NCBI GenBank assembly: GCA_030015575.1
Contig: JASDDO010000008.1
Location: 81,755,965-81,819,964 of the forward strand
Reading direction: 5' to 3'
Source of the DNA: Agapanthus africanus
Lineage: Eukaryota > Streptophyta > Magnoliopsida > Asparagales > Amaryllidaceae
Length of the DNA stretch: 64,000 bases
Below the pieces are notes generated by a model that was not told the DNA's origin, made no database searches, and saw only the letters and a list, made by a program, of their open reading frames with translations. The position numbers were made by a program, and so were the translations under genes. This document shows positions 42,762-56,032 of this stretch, one piece after another (position 1 is the stretch's first letter; every line of letters starts with the position of its first letter).

Positions 42762-43886
42762 GTACTGCAGACGCTGAGACAGGAGAAGTTATTTGCGAAG
42801 ATGAGTAAGTATGAATTCTGGCTGGAAGAAGTGAAGTTTCTGGGGCATGTCGTGTCGGGCGATGGAATCGCCGTCGATCCCGAAAGGATTGCAGCAGTTC
42901 GGGATTGGCCTATTCCAAAGAATGTTGCGGAGATAAGCAGTTTTCTTGGACTCGCCGGTTACTACAGAAGATTTATGGAGAACTTCGCGCGTTTAGCTGA
43001 GCCGTTAACCAAGCTTACGCGTAAGGAGGTACCGTTTGTTTGGACGGATGGATGTGCATTGGCCTTCGAGACGTTGAAGCAGAAGTTGATAACCGCCCCT
43101 ATCCTAACCGTACCGGATAATTCGGGAGGACTGATGTTTCACAGCGACGCATCCGGAAAGGGATTGGGATGTGTTCTGATGCAGAATGGGAAAGTCATCG
43201 CTTACGCATCGAGACAACTGAAGACTCATGAGGAGAATTATCCGACTCATGACTTAGAGCTTGCAGCCGTGATCTTCGCCCTGAAGATTTGGAGACACTA
43301 CCTTTTGGGCGAGAGAGTCGAAGTCTTTACAGATCACAAGAGTTTAAAGTATGTGTTCACTCAGAAGGAGTTGAACATGAGGCAACGCAGATGGTTGGAG
43401 CTGATGGTCGACTATGACCTTGATCTTAAGTACCAACCGGGAAAAGTCAACGTCGTGCCGGATGCGCTGAGTCGGTTGCCAGCAATTCAGATATTGACTG
43501 CACAGAGAGAGATCATTACGGATTTTCGGAGATTTGACTTGGAGGTTGTGCTACCACATGGTACAGGACAGTTGTTGCAGTTGCGAGTACAGTCGTCCTT
43601 AGTTGAGAAGATTAAAGTGGCGCAATCGCAGGATCCTAGACTGCAAAAGTTTCGAGAGCAGGTTGAAGCCGGACTACGAACCGATTCACTGATCCATGAA
43701 GACGGTTCGTTGAGATATGGTAGCCGTGTGTGTGTGCCAAAAGGGGATGTGCGTGAAGAGCTTATGAGGGAGGCACACAGTTTCGGCTTACTCTGTACAT
43801 CCAGGAGGAACAAAGATGTACCGAGATATTCGACAGCATTTCTGGTGGGAAGGTATGAAACGGGAAATTGCTCGCTTCGTGGCTAA
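42762..43886 (+). pseudogene. Reverse transcriptase thumb, RNase H and integrase zinc-region start (element G)
   Basis: Reading starts right after the deletion joint ([20 protein letters not shown]), then [42 protein letters not shown] and [22 protein letters not shown] of RNase H, followed by [11 protein letters not shown]. RNase H looks intact. A one-base shift near 43,785 breaks the integrase zinc-binding region; its second half ([12 protein letters not shown]) reads in the next frame to a stop at 43,969-43,971 that replaces an expected tryptophan codon. Confidence 0.88.
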
Positions 43887-43983
43887 GTGCTTGGTGTGTC
43901 AGCAAGTCAAGGCTGAACACCAAAGGGTTGCTGGTTTGTTGCAACCACTTCCGATTCCTCAGTGGAAGTGAGAACATATAACC

Positions 43984-45024
43984 ATGGATTTCGTGACGGC
44001 TTTACCGCGGAGTCCAAAGGACAACAATGCAGTATGGGTGATTGTCGATCGTTTGACCAAAGCAGCTCACTTTATTCCTTTTCAGGTTGGTCAATTGACA
44101 GAGACTTTGGCAGAGCGATACATGCAGGAGATTGTCAGATTGCATGGAGTACCGGTAAGCATCGTGTCCGATCGGGACACTCGGTTCTTGTCGCACTTTT
44201 GGAGGAGTTTACAAGAAAGTTTGGGGACTCGATTGAAGTTTAGCACAGCTTATCATCCTCAGACTGATGGACAATCGGAGAGAACGATCCAGACCCTTGA
44301 AGATATGTTGAGAGCTTGCATGTTGGACTTCAAAGGTTCTTGGGAAGATCATCTACACCTGGTGGAGTTTTCGTACAACAATAGCTTCCAAGCAACTATT
44401 CAAATGGCTCCGTTTGAAGCACTGTATGGTCGTAAGTGCCGTTCACCTGTCTGTTGGGATGATGTTGGTGAACGAAGGTTACTAGGACCAGATTTGGTGG
44501 TACAGACAGTCGAGAAGGTGAATACAATCAGGAAGCATATGAAGGCAGCTCAAGACAGACAGAAAAGTTGGGCCGACACGTCAAGAAGACCTCTAGAGTT
44601 CGCCGTGGGTGATTTGGTATTCCTGAAGATATCACCGACTAGAGGGGTGATTCGCTTTGGAAGTCGGGGAAAGCTTAGTCCTCGATTCGTTGGACCCTTC
44701 GAGATATTGGAGCGTGTTGGAGAGGTATCGTACCGGTTTGCGTTACCACAGTCATTAGCAGGAGTTCACGATGTGTTTCATGTGTCTCAACTACGGAGGT
44801 ATGTTCGTGATGAGACTCATGTCTTGGATCATTCGGAGTTGACTGTACGGGAGGACCTAACCTTTGAGGAGCGACCAGTTGAAATCAAGGATCGAAGAGA
44901 AAAGGTTCTTAAGAACAAGGTTATCCCTCTTGTGCTAGTTTCTTGGGGTAATCGATCGCATGGGGAATCCACTTGGGAGCGAGAAGACGAGATTCGGCAG
45001 AAATTCCCTCACCTTTTCCAGTAG
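43984..45024 (+). CDS. Integrase core and chromodomain (element G)
   Basis: This is an uninterrupted frame of 346 codons from ATG 43,984. The D,D35E triad is complete: D2 (MDFVTALP), D63 (VSDRDTRF) and E99 (QSERTIQ), with exactly 35 residues between the second D and the E. YGRKCRSPVCWDDVGE and the GPFEILERVGEVSYRF, VHDVFHVSQLRRY C-terminal parts follow. The last 50 residues (..KVIPLVLVSWGNRSHGESTWEREDEI..) form a chromodomain-like tail, known in this group to target heterochromatin. The N-terminal zinc region is broken upstream, so full activity is unlikely. It is the best-preserved enzyme in G. Confidence 0.9.
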   Translation: MDFVTALPRSPKDNNAVWVIVDRLTKAAHFIPFQVGQLTETLAERYMQEIVRLHGVPVSIVSDRDTRFLSHFWRSLQESLGTRLKFSTAYHPQTDGQSERTIQTLEDMLRACMLDFKGSWEDHLHLVEFSYNNSFQATIQMAPFEALYGRKCRSPVCWDDVGERRLLGPDLVVQTVEKVNTIRKHMKAAQDRQKSWADTSRRPLEFAVGDLVFLKISPTRGVIRFGSRGKLSPRFVGPFEILERVGEVSYRFALPQSLAGVHDVFHVSQLRRYVRDETHVLDHSELTVREDLTFEERPVEIKDRREKVLKNKVIPLVLVSWGNRSHGESTWEREDEIRQKFPHLFQ

Positions 45025-45082
45025 TTAGCTATCTTGTATTCTTGGAATTTCGAGGACGAAATTCTTTTGTAGTTGGGTATGA

Positions 45083-47875
45083 TGTAACACCCGAGCCCAA
45101 TAATACTATTTATATTACTAGTTGAGGGTTATATATTGCTCATTTCCAATTATCCTGATTTTCTGGTGTTTATTGCTAAATTTTAACCGGTTAAGCCATT
45201 TTGGCACATAACAAATTTTAACTCCTAAAATGAAATTTAAAATATCCACGTTGGCCTACTCGTCGCCACTAGTCGCGTGGTAGCGTCCGCGTGTCGAGAT
45301 TCTGTCCCGTTTGGCTAAACGGGCGAATTTGGACGACTACGCGCGCGTGCAAGTGTCCGACTTGGGGGCATGCATTTTAATCATTAAACACCTCTTTTCA
45401 AAATTTGGAAACCGCTTAAAATCCTATAATTTGAATTTGGAACATTTGGGCGCAACCCGGGCGCGATTTGGAAATGTTTCATTTCGCGCCAAAAAGGCCC
45501 ATTTTAATTTAATATCATAAAACCATATTTATACGAATCTATTTTTTTCCTTAACTGTTTAACCTCTTAAACCCTCTCAAATCCTTTTAAATTTTTCCTG
45601 GCAGCCAATCGCGTGGCTCCATTCCTCTCGTGGGCCCCGCATTTCCTTTCCCTATCTCTCTCTCTCTCTTCCCTCATTCTCTCTCTCCCTCTAACAACTC
45701 TCTCTCTCCTCTATATAATCTTCGCATGCAGCCGCCCCCTTCTCTTCCCCACCACGAGAAAAACCAACGAACCCTAACCCTAGCTCCTCGCGACCTCACC
45801 GCCGACCTCCTCACGACCTCGCCGTCGCCGTCACCACCTCGTCGACCTCACCGCACCCGCTTCCTCCTCCCTCCGTCCATCTTCCGCGCCTGCACCCAAC
45901 CCCCGACGCCTCCGTTCGGCCGCAACTCCCGCCGTCGACGCCGCCTCCCGTCGCCGACGACGCCCGCAACTCCCTCTCCTCCTCCTCGTCGCAACCTCGT
46001 CGTCGTCTTCCTCCTCCCCTCGCCGGAACACCTTCAAACCCGCAGCCCGACCCTGCACCATCCCCGGGTCGCCGGAGAACGCGCCGTCGACCTTCGTCGA
46101 CGTCACCCGCGCCACCTCCGACTACCTCCTTTTCCCCTCGACCACCAGAGCCGACCACCACCCTTCTCTACTCATCGCAACACCCTCTCCAGCGAACCCC
46201 GAGGCCATTCAAGTCTTCGCAGCCGCCGTCGCTGCCTCGCCGGCGTTCCAGCGCCGTCGAGCCCGCCGGGGTCACCCTGGTATCTCTCTCGAAGTACCCT
46301 GGTCCGTGTGATCCCGTTGTTCTCTGTTGGGACTCGATCCGTGGCCCGTGCTACCATATCGTGTTTTCTGCCGACTTTGCATCCGTGTTTTCCGGTTTGC
46401 GAAACCGTCGAGGCAAGTATCTGAATACTTGCTTTAACATGCTAGCATACGAGATCTAGTCTTGCTATGCAGTTGAATATCATACTATATAATACACCAA
46501 CTTAATGATGGTAATTGATATTATATTATAAGTTAGAATTGACAGTTGCAGTTATCTTTAACATGGAATCGTTATAATAGTTTCTCGTAATTAATCAACC
46601 CACTATCAATCCATATTTCAACTAAATAAAACAATTGGATCATATCTTCTTTAATTGTTAAATCATTCACGAGACAATTATTATACTCAATGTAAATTCA
46701 TGTAGCTTCATTACTTTCACCTTGTGGCTATTGCACCCTAAAGGTGCGTGAACCTGTTTATAAGAGAATACAAAATATCATTATGTTTACATGGAATAAT
46801 ATGGTTATTTACTGTTTCCTGCTGCTGTTCATTATTTGATTGTATACCTGTTGTGAGCACATACCCGATTGCACTACATATTGGCCTGACCCTGCTACAC
46901 ATGACATATACATACATACCGACTCATCCTGTTGTACCATGAAATTACTTGTTTCATGATTTCATGCCTAATGCCGACAAACCCGACCATTCCTGCTGTC
47001 TATCCAGACAGACCTACTTTTATTGATCATATGTTGGCATTGATCCTTGACTACTGAATACCTGACCTGACATACATAACTTGAGGGTATGGGGAAATCA
47101 AGATGAACCTAACTTGTAACTCGACAGTTCACTACCGTTCGAGTGTACACATTCCTATTCTGTGCCTAGCGGCATGTCTCGGTTTCGGCCGAGAATATTG
47201 TGGCCGTGATCCCGGGTATGTACGGGGTAATACCGAGTGTACACTTTCCTATTCTGTGCCTAACGGCATGTCTCGGCTGCAGCCGAGAATATTGTGGCCG
47301 TGGTCCCGGGTATGTACGGGATACTATTGGGTTATATCGACGATTCATCAATTGGTTTCAAAGACTATAGAGTAGAAACCTGATAGGACAGTTAGTCACC
47401 ATTGCACATTACCCTGCTCTGTTATTTCTTAGTACTGCTTTATTCATGTTCATACTTGCATTGCTTATTACCATGTTTACATTATATACTTGATGTCATG
47501 ACGTGCTGACGTCTGGGTTTTTGCATGGCCCAGATTCCGTACCACTGTCGACGACCGAGCAGGAGTACTTCAGCCAGCACGCTGAACTGTGAGTTCCTGA
47601 GGGTTTAGTTTATTTATTTCATTTCATTTCCAGATGTGAGCCCGTATTATGGGACGTACTGTTTATTCATTGTATTGGATCATTAGCTTTCGCATTTATT
47701 GTTTGTTGATTCCTGTTATTATGGATTTGGACATGTGTTAGATTAGTACTTTATCTTGTTCTTGATATCCTTACAACCGTAATGTGACTGTGGATGGATA
47801 CTTCCTACCCACAGGTAGCATGGTTGGCTATGTTACGTGCCCAATCCTGCGTACTCTGGGAAGCGGGGCGTGACA
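45083..47875 (+). repeat. 3' LTR of element G
   Basis: It is 2,793 bp, the same length as the 5' LTR, preceded by AATTTCGAGGACGAAATT and TAGTTGGGTATGA, as usual between integrase and LTR in this group. It ends GTGACA before GGTTT. Confidence 0.94.
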
Positions 47876-47880
47876 GGTTT

Positions 47881-47977
47881 GAATGCATCCGGCTTCCTTC
47901 CGACATCTTAAACCTGAGATCAAATCTGCGAGGATGTATCGAACGGTGCATGGCCAATTACTAAGACCACTCATGCA
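47881..47977 (+). other. J spacer fragment between elements G and B
   Basis: These 97 bases lie between two nested insertions. In one plus frame an open reading begins after a stop near 47,927 and joins, across element B and its TATGA duplication, to the open frame at 58,142. This shows the ORF was longer before B inserted. Confidence 0.6.
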
Positions 47978-47982
47978 TATGA

Positions 47983-50084
47983 TGTTAGTTATATGTATGC
48001 CCTAGAGGTCATTACTGTACATACGATGTATATTGTAGTGGATGCTTGGACATATATAGGTAGGACTTTCTTGCTCGACATGATAGTATGCTATCTGGTT
48101 GCTCTTTATCTTAACATGTACTCTGATTGTCTCTATGTTACATGTTGATAAAGCCCTAAGGATGAGTACTTGACTACCAGGACTATGATGCAGATCATAC
48201 TAGTGGGGACAGTGTAGTCGCTAAGTACATCCTTCAAATGTTCCTAGTCGTAGGCGTATCGAGACAGGGCATCGATATACCAGAGTAGACGAGCGTATGC
48301 GCTTCTTAACCCATATGATGGGCGATGGATGATCACATATTCATTGGTGTTTGACATCAAAGAAGGTATACGGGTGCTCAGTAGAGACTGGGTACACTGG
48401 ACGGACTCGCCGAGAACTCCCAGATGGTATTATACCTCACGTCAGATGGCAGTTCTCTGGTGACACTGGTACAGGTTAGTCTGTAGACCCGAGATCGTCA
48501 TAGAGTCTTGTGTGATTCCCACTGTGCTTTGATTTCCATCATACCATGTCCAAGAGGGCATACAAAACTGTGGCTTTTAGGTACAGTCCCGAATCGCATA
48601 GAGGTAATAAGCGATAGGAGGGGTTTCGTCTCTCCCGATATAGGGAGTTGATGTTGCGCTGTGTTCGATTGGCTATAACTGGAAATCCCTGGCCAGGGTT
48701 GTTGAGATTTACTGGTAAGTGTTATCAGTAGTTTCTCGAACTATTATAGACGTCATATCGGCACGACTTATTAAGCTACTTGGGTCTGACGTTTACCACC
48801 CCTAGGCGATATATGCGACATATGAGACGAAGAGACCGGACTGTATGGGAGTGTTACTGATTGGATTCGCAGGAGAATGTACAGGCTTGCTTGTTGATCT
48901 TATGATCGCTCAATACTTGGGTGGCTGTTACGTTTAGCTGACCGCTTGCAGCTTGTGGGTGTTTGATATGATCATCACCTACTGCCGGCGTATTGACGAT
49001 TCTTTAGAGTCCTACACAAAGGTTTCCTGGCTCAGGCAAAACGAAGTAGGAGTACATATGTGATATGTGCAGGACCGAGAACAATAAGTGTATGTGATAC
49101 CGTATTAGATTCTCGCGATATGTGTTATCGGCCGGGTATATGTGATATAGCCGGGTCATCGGATCAAGTGTTATTCGATGAACTGATACAGATTATATTA
49201 GTCGGTTATTTATGAAATAGCCGGATTATCGGATCAAGTGTTGATTTGATAATTTAATATATAATTATATATTTGATATATTATATTACATTAACTAATA
49301 TTAGCTCACTTAAAGATTCTTTTTCTTACTTGGATAATACATTGATATATATGTGATATATGTTAATTGTATTATTTTATTTTGTTACAATAAATATTAT
49401 ATATGTGATATATAATATTGTAACATGTTAGGGTTACAATTGCAACATGATTTGTGGAGTTTAAATATAGTTAGGGTTTGGATTAGGGTTAAACTTGGAT
49501 GAAGCTTTCAAGAAACTTCTTGAAGTTTTGACTTATGATATTTTGTGTAGATATTTCTTAACCCAACCCAAACCCTTTACCATAGTTAATTCTCTACAAT
49601 GGTTAAGTTTTCTTTCTTAACCCATGGTTGCAATTCAAACCTCACACATATAATTCATTATTCATCACAAATAGATTTCTTCTTCTTCTTCCTCTTGAAA
49701 AAGCTTTCTAGCTTTTTATGAAGTGATGATAATGAGTGAGAAATTGAAAACAAAGCAAGAGCTTGGGTTTGAGTTTCTTCAAGGTAGATCATCTTAGTTA
49801 TTGAAGATCGGAAGCAAGCATGCATCTTTCTCTTCATGAAGCCTCTTTAGAGTCCGGGTACTTGATGATCGCAGCGAAAGGACTAAAACACGGAGCTTAT
49901 GAAGTGAAGGAACGGACTACAAAGGTTGTAATCCCTAACTCTTAGATGTTAAAGTGTTTAACATGCTTGTTTGCTTAATTCTTTAGTTAAGATCTTGGTT
50001 AGGGTTACATAACACCCCAAAATTTTATAAAATGGCATGTGTGATGCCTTGCTAAACCTTGTTGTCGTGCTATACAACCCAACA
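47983..50084 (+). repeat. 5' LTR of element B
   Basis: It begins TGTTAG and ends CCAACA before the PBS. Alternating ATATATG/GTGATATA tracts occur near 49,170-49,430. It pairs with 56,033-58,141. Confidence 0.92.
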
Positions 50085-50085
50085 G

Positions 50086-50098
50086 TGGTATCAGAGCC
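50086..50098 (+). promoter_or_regulatory. Primer-binding site of element B
   Basis: TGGTATCAGAGCC lies two bases after the LTR end, identical to that of A. Confidence 0.95.
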
Positions 50099-53000
50099 AA
50101 GCTAGAGCATTAGGCATTGTCTAGATGAAGTTAAAAGTCCGATCGAACTCCGATACATCGATTTAGATCTCCTCTTTGGAAATTTTTTAAAATGTTGATT
50201 TTTTCTGTATTAAAAATACTCAAAAAATCATGCAGGGAATTCAAAGAATTACTGTAAAGTACGAAGCCATAACTCCCTCAAGGGACAGCAGAACCGCGGC
50301 CAAACCATGCGTTTGGCGGCGGTTCCGCGGCCAACCTTGGGAGTTAGGGGCTAATACTTCAGGGCTTTATTCTTGGGTACTTTTTCATACTTCTGAGAAT
50401 TTTTAATTCTACTCAAGTGTTGAGTTTTCTAAAGATCTTTTGTATTCGTTGATTCGTTCGGAAAGTTTAACATCGTTTAGTTTTTCGGGTAATTTAGAAC
50501 GTGTTAAAAAGTTCGAACGGATATCAATAACTCACTTTTTCCCCTGTCGGAAAACTTTCAAGTATTGAATTTTTCCCGAGTTTGAAACTTTCGGGAAATC
50601 ATGCAAGCGTATCTGTGGACCCTCTAGAAGAACGTAACCTTAACTCGATTATGTGACCGTCAAAACTACCACTGAACTCTACTGTTTGTGGTAGTTTAGC
50701 GTTGCCACATGTGAGGCATTGGTTTGACCCTTCTACGGCTGGTTCATTGGGGCTGTGACATGTTCTGGGATTTTTGAAATCCGCTCAAGTGTTGAGCTAT
50801 TTGGGAAATCTTGGGTGTTTGATTATTCGATCGGAAAGTTTAACATTGTCTATTTATCTAGAATTTGATACAATATTTGGAATCCACAAGTAGTTATGAG
50901 ATAACTAATTTTGAATTTTATAAATCTAGCAGTTTAGTCTCAGATGATCGGTTGCCATGGGATTTTGATGCAATCAAAAGTCCGTTGCAATCACGTAGTG
51001 TACGCGGATACTCGCCGGGTAAACTTAATAGATAGCCACGTCCCATAGCCCCGACCAAGTGACTGTAGGAGAACCCCGTCACCAAAAGCTTCTGTTCGGG
51101 TGCTCGCGGCAGCGGTGTTCCGCCTTAGTGCACTTTGTCGACGGCATTGGAGGTGCGGCCGTCTACTAAAGCTTCCGACGAGCATTCGATCAGGATGTCG
51201 GGAATCTTGTTGAATTGCCCGACTAGATATTGAAAAGTGTTTTCGAGATCGAGACTAAAATGCGGGGTTTATAATCGTTAGGCATGCGATGTCTAAGGAA
51301 TTCCTCTGGTTAGGCATGCGATGTCTAAGGTGGTTGCGGATTCCAACTGTTGTAGTTTTACACTTTCTTTTCTGCGACCGTAAGTGTAATATGTGGTGTA
51401 TCGCCGGTTTCATTGCTATACATCAACGACAATTGGGATATGCATATTTACTTACGTTGATGATATGTGATATTATGTGTTGCTGTGATATGTTATATTG
51501 GATCGTCGTGTTTGAATAGCCGGGGGTTTTATATGGGATGAGAGTTTTTCTTTTTCATTCATGTAAAATTCATTTGTATGTAATATTCTTTTATTGGGGC
51601 ACTTCCGGGCTGAGGATGATATCACCATTGTATATTATTTACTTTTCCGTATTATGATAGAGCCAAGGAGGGGAGAACAAGTAACCGGGTTCTAGAGTCC
51701 AGTGGGAGACCATCTCGAGGAGTCGAGACAGGGTGTCCTAACTCTAGAACTGGTAGGGTTGCTTGCCGCTCTCGTAGGGGTCTAGGGGTGTGGGATTGGC
51801 TATTCATCGCGACCGTGGAATCCGTGTTTTATACAGGCTCGTATTAAAACACGGACCTCCTAGTATATCCAATATTTCATATATATTCTTCTGCTGCAAT
51901 GTTCTATGATGAGATCATATTACTGCCTGAGACGAATATTTATATTATATATATATGATATATATTATATATTGCTGATTTCGTTTCATATCTGATGCTT
52001 GCGAAGCAAAATAAAATGAGACTTCATTAATAAGATTAATGAAATAAAAGAAACCTAAAGATGTTGTAGAAACTTATTTAAAAACTGGTAGCTCTAGTTC
52101 TTGCTTTGCAAAGCAGTATTCCTTGTAGAATATCCAGCACCTTATTCGATAAGGAAAGAGCCGAGATCCCTTCATCGGGAGTGACCTCTTTAGCGAAACT
52201 AGCAGATGCTACACACTCAGTTTGTCTTTTGATTGCTTCTATAGTTTTTGCTTTGCATAGTGATATATGTAATATATCCCGCACCTTATTCGATAAGGAA
52301 AGAGCCGACGATCCCTTCACCGGGAGTGACCTCCTTAGCAAAACTAGAAAAGGACTAAAAACATTCCATTTAAAATCACTCGATTCTACAACGATATCAA
52401 GTTCATTACGCAAAAGATTTTCTTACAAACCTGTCGTAGCCCTCCGTCATTTCAGATAAGTAATAGTTCGTATTCGTGCTGCGTTTGTTGACCTCCGTCA
52501 AGGCGTAGTGTGCGGTAGCTGACTAGTATTTATCTGCTTATGCATATGATGCAGATTGGATTAGGGTAGTCGTGCGGCCTTGTTGACCTCCGTCAGGGGT
52601 CGTGCGGGTGGATTTAATTCAATCAGGAAATGACGGGTTGAACTTGACTAGTAGCCTATGGTTTGTTGACCTCCGTCAAGGTCATAGGACGCTGGGGGTA
52701 AAATATTATCGGGAATTTCAAGTGTTGAAATTTGCAATGAGATTGCATACCTCCTATGAGATAGTTGGATCCCGATACCCACTGCGAGTAAGAGTTACTC
52801 CTGAGAGAGTTTTACACATTACAATTAGCCGATCAAGTAGGTGCCTAGAAAGGTGTCAACGGGGTTACGCCCCTGGGAAAACGAGATTTATTTTAATTAG
52901 GTTCGTGCGAAAGCACGGGGAACCTCCCTCAAAATACCGGCACTGGCCTGGCTGAAAGATTGGCAAACTTGTAGGGTGTAATTAATCCCGGCTAGTCTTT

Positions 53001-53130
53001 CCTTTTAGGGTTTGAAGGAAGATTTGACAAAAACAGTGGGAGCCATCCTGATTAGATATATTAATAACAATCTAATCTTGCAAGAGTATACGCTGAGTGT
53101 TTTCTTCTCTCTCTCTCTCCAGGTAGCGAC
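50099..53130 (+). other. Untranslated leader of element B
   Basis: It parallels the A leader: a GC palindrome region (50,290-50,325, GGCGGCGGTTCCGCGGCC), separated hairpin arms (50,868 and about 51,345), a two-copy 147-bp repeat (52,097 and 52,244), three TTGAC-CTCC-GTCA(A/G) dyads (52,487-52,682), and a polypyrimidine-AG before pol. A 117-codon frame (52,602-52,955) is longer than its A counterpart but unrecognised. An extra block of several hundred bases at about 50,890-51,340 includes a repeated GTTAGGCATGCGATGTCTAAGG-like word. Confidence 0.65.
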
Positions 53131-55960
53131 CATGTCACGCCTTAATCAAGATAATAATACGGATGTATTGACCGAACCCGCTTGTTATACTGCGCTAGGG
53201 AACGTTGGTCTCGCTCTAACTTATAATTGTTATAAGATCGAGTAGGAAATAGGGGATTACCAGAATTCCCGTGCCGCCCAAACGAAGAAAGTGCATGCTG
53301 ATGCATCTTCTTCGGGTGTGTTCATTATCGAGAATTGTTTCTCAGTATCCTTTACATCCTGGGTATGAGATACCGGATCAGGATCCCGCAAATGTAATCT
53401 GTTACATGGGCTACAGATAGGTAGAGAACTGAGAACGAGTGATAAGTTTCAAGAGTTGGAAATGGTGCAAGTGTTGCAACCAAGTCTGTTGGCAGTTATC
53501 ACCCTGTATTACCAAATACATTGATTCTGAACGAATGTTATTAGATACCGAACCTGATATACAACATCATATCAGTCTCTTTATTTATTAAAGAAGGATA
53601 TAATTTTGTATTGTTGGATAATGTTTTGAACATTTCCTATATCAAGAGTTGATCGGTTCAGGCACGTTATCTAAAAGCATAGATGTTCTAAATCAAACAA
53701 CAGTTCTTAACGTACAGAACACACACAAGAGGAAGAGTTCAGAAATGAACAAATCCTTCTTGAGATATTGTAGACTAGGTCATGTCAATGTGACCCGACT
53801 AGCTGAAGTTACATCAAGATGCATATTTAATTCAGTTTGAATTTACATATTATAAAACTTGCCAGTCATATCACAAAGATAAGATGACCACGGCTCTGTT
53901 TACTGGAAACGGAGAAAGAGTTAGTGAACTTTTGGGATTGATACATGATGATATATGTAAAGTCCACAGTCTAAACATACCAGGACTGGTTTTTTATACT
54001 TCATTACATTCACTGATTATCTCTCAAAATTCGGACATATGTTCCTGTTGAAACACAAGTCTGAACCTTTTGATAAATTCAATGAATATAAGTTAGAAGT
54101 AGAGAACTAAAACAGGTATAAGTATTATGTCCTTTGATGTGATCAGGGAGGAGAATATTTGAGCACGGAATTCCTAAACTATTCTAAAAGAGAATAAGAT
54201 TCTCTCTCAGCATTACTTCTCCGTATACACCACAGCACATCGGTGCATCGAGGCGGAGCAATCGCACCCTATGTGATATGGTGTGCTCTATGATGAGTAC
54301 TACTGAGTTACCTATTTCCTTTTGGGAGTTATGCACTTAAGAAACTGCATACCTATTGAATAGGGTTCCACTCAAATCAGATGCCTACCACTCCATATGT
54401 GATATGGTATGGGAAGAGCCCATCTCTTAAGGATATTAAGATTTGGGGTCGTCCGGCCTATGTCTAAAAAGCAAAATCCGGACAAGCTCGAGGCAAAGTC
54501 AGTTCTGTGGAAGTTTGTTGGATATCTCAAGCATTCGCAAGGGAATATCTTCTACCTAATCGAGGAACAAAAAGGTGTTTTGTTTCTCAGCTTGCCACCT
54601 TTGAGAAAGGGAATTTCTTGTGAAGAAATTAGTGGTCATGAGATAGAACTGGAAGGAGTTCCAGCTATACAAACTGCAGCTGATGATTTGGTAAACCCGA
54701 AGGATTTAATAGTTTCTAACGAACCCCAGCCTCTCCGCCAATCTAGTAGGGTTCCTCATCCACCTGAGAGATACTTCGGTTTCTATATGATAGTGGGAGC
54801 GAGGATTGCATCATGAGATGATGACCCAACTTGTTTCGAGCAGGCCATCAAGAGTGGGGACTCTGTAAGAATGGCTGGATGCTTAGTGATCTGAGATGGA
54901 ATCCATATACACCAACAAAGTATGGACTTTTGTTGCTTTACCAGAAGGGTTAAATCCCCATCAGGAGCAAGTATATCTTGAGAAGATTACTTGGTGTACA
55001 TGGAAAAGTTAAGACTTTCAAAGCTATGCTTAAGTCCATCCAGATCCTACTTGCCATTGCTACATACCATAACTACGATATCTGGCGGTTGGGTGTCATG
55101 ACCGCTTTTCTAAATAATGATTTAGAAGAGAGAGTCTATAAGTACACAGCCTGAGGGCTTCGTAGAAAGTGGGAGCAGCGGAAACGTGAGCAAGATATTT
55201 TATGGGATAAAGCAGGCATTGCGGAGTCGGAATGTTTGTTTTGATGTGGTAGTCAAAGAGTTTGACTTCATCAATATGGTAGATGAACCTTGTATATACA
55301 AAAAGGTAGTAGGGAGTATGGTGATGGTCCTCGTATTGTACGTGGATGACATACTCTTGATAGGGAAGGAGTTTCCTATGTTACACTCGGTCAATCTCCT
55401 CTTATCACAAGGATTCTCCATATAAGGATCAAAGTGATACCTCATAAATTCTAGGTTTTATATCTATGAGATAGATCTAATTGGATGTTGGGATTCTTAC
55501 TAGTTGTAGAGAGATAGTATCAATCGATCCTGGGGAGAATCACTGGAAAGATTCCAGGGTGATAAGGACGGCTGAATGTCAGTCACAGGCATTGTCTTTA
55601 CCCTCAGTAGAGGGACGGTATGTTGGAAGAGTTCCAAGCTAGATACCGTGACATACTAGACGATAAAGGCAGGATAAATCACTACCAAGGATGCTACCAA
55701 AGTGATAGTCTGGATATAAATATAAGTTCATGAGATGGACTTCGTTCCTGCCATTGTGTGACAATGGAGTTTTGGCTTTTGCCAAGGAACCCCCATCCCA
55801 TCAGAGATCCAGACATATTCTAAGGCAGTATCACCTGATCATGGAGATGGTTGATCTCCAGAGAGATCGAGGATAGGAGAGTAGACACAGAGGACAACAG
55901 CGCGGATCCACTCACAAAGGCCTATTTCCTAGTAGAGACTTTTATGGGATGGTTGAGTAG
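53131..55960 (+). pseudogene. Copia pol pseudogene (element B)
   Basis: The order is as in A: protease (DTGSGS at about 53,370, preceded by a stop), pre-integrase, integrase remnants, reverse transcriptase (SIFYGIKQALRSRN-like, LYVDDILLIGKE at about 55,340) and a short RNase H tail ending ADPLTKA-like near 55,920. Stops, single-base shifts and small deletions occur every 50-150 bases. The longest readable piece is 135 codons (54,409-54,816). None of it can be functional. Confidence 0.9.
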
Positions 55961-56032
55961 GAGATACTTCAACCACAGCTGATTGTTGGGTATGAGATAC
56001 CACAACAGATGGCCCTAGTGTAAGTGAGAGAT

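Larger units (their letters stand above)
38446..47875 (+). mobile_element. Element G: young, defective Tekay/Del-type chromovirus
   Basis: Two LTRs of exactly 2,793 bp (offset 6,637 throughout, no net indel) differ at about 28 positions by eye. They flank a 3.8-kb interior bounded by GGTTT duplications. The interior has a shortened gag, a dead protease, a reverse transcriptase lacking its catalytic core, RNase H and integrase with chromodomain. With the commonly used plant rate of 1.3e-8 per site per year, 1% divergence gives roughly 0.4 million years. The structure implies mobilisation in trans, or damage fixed in a mobile lineage. Confidence 0.92.
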
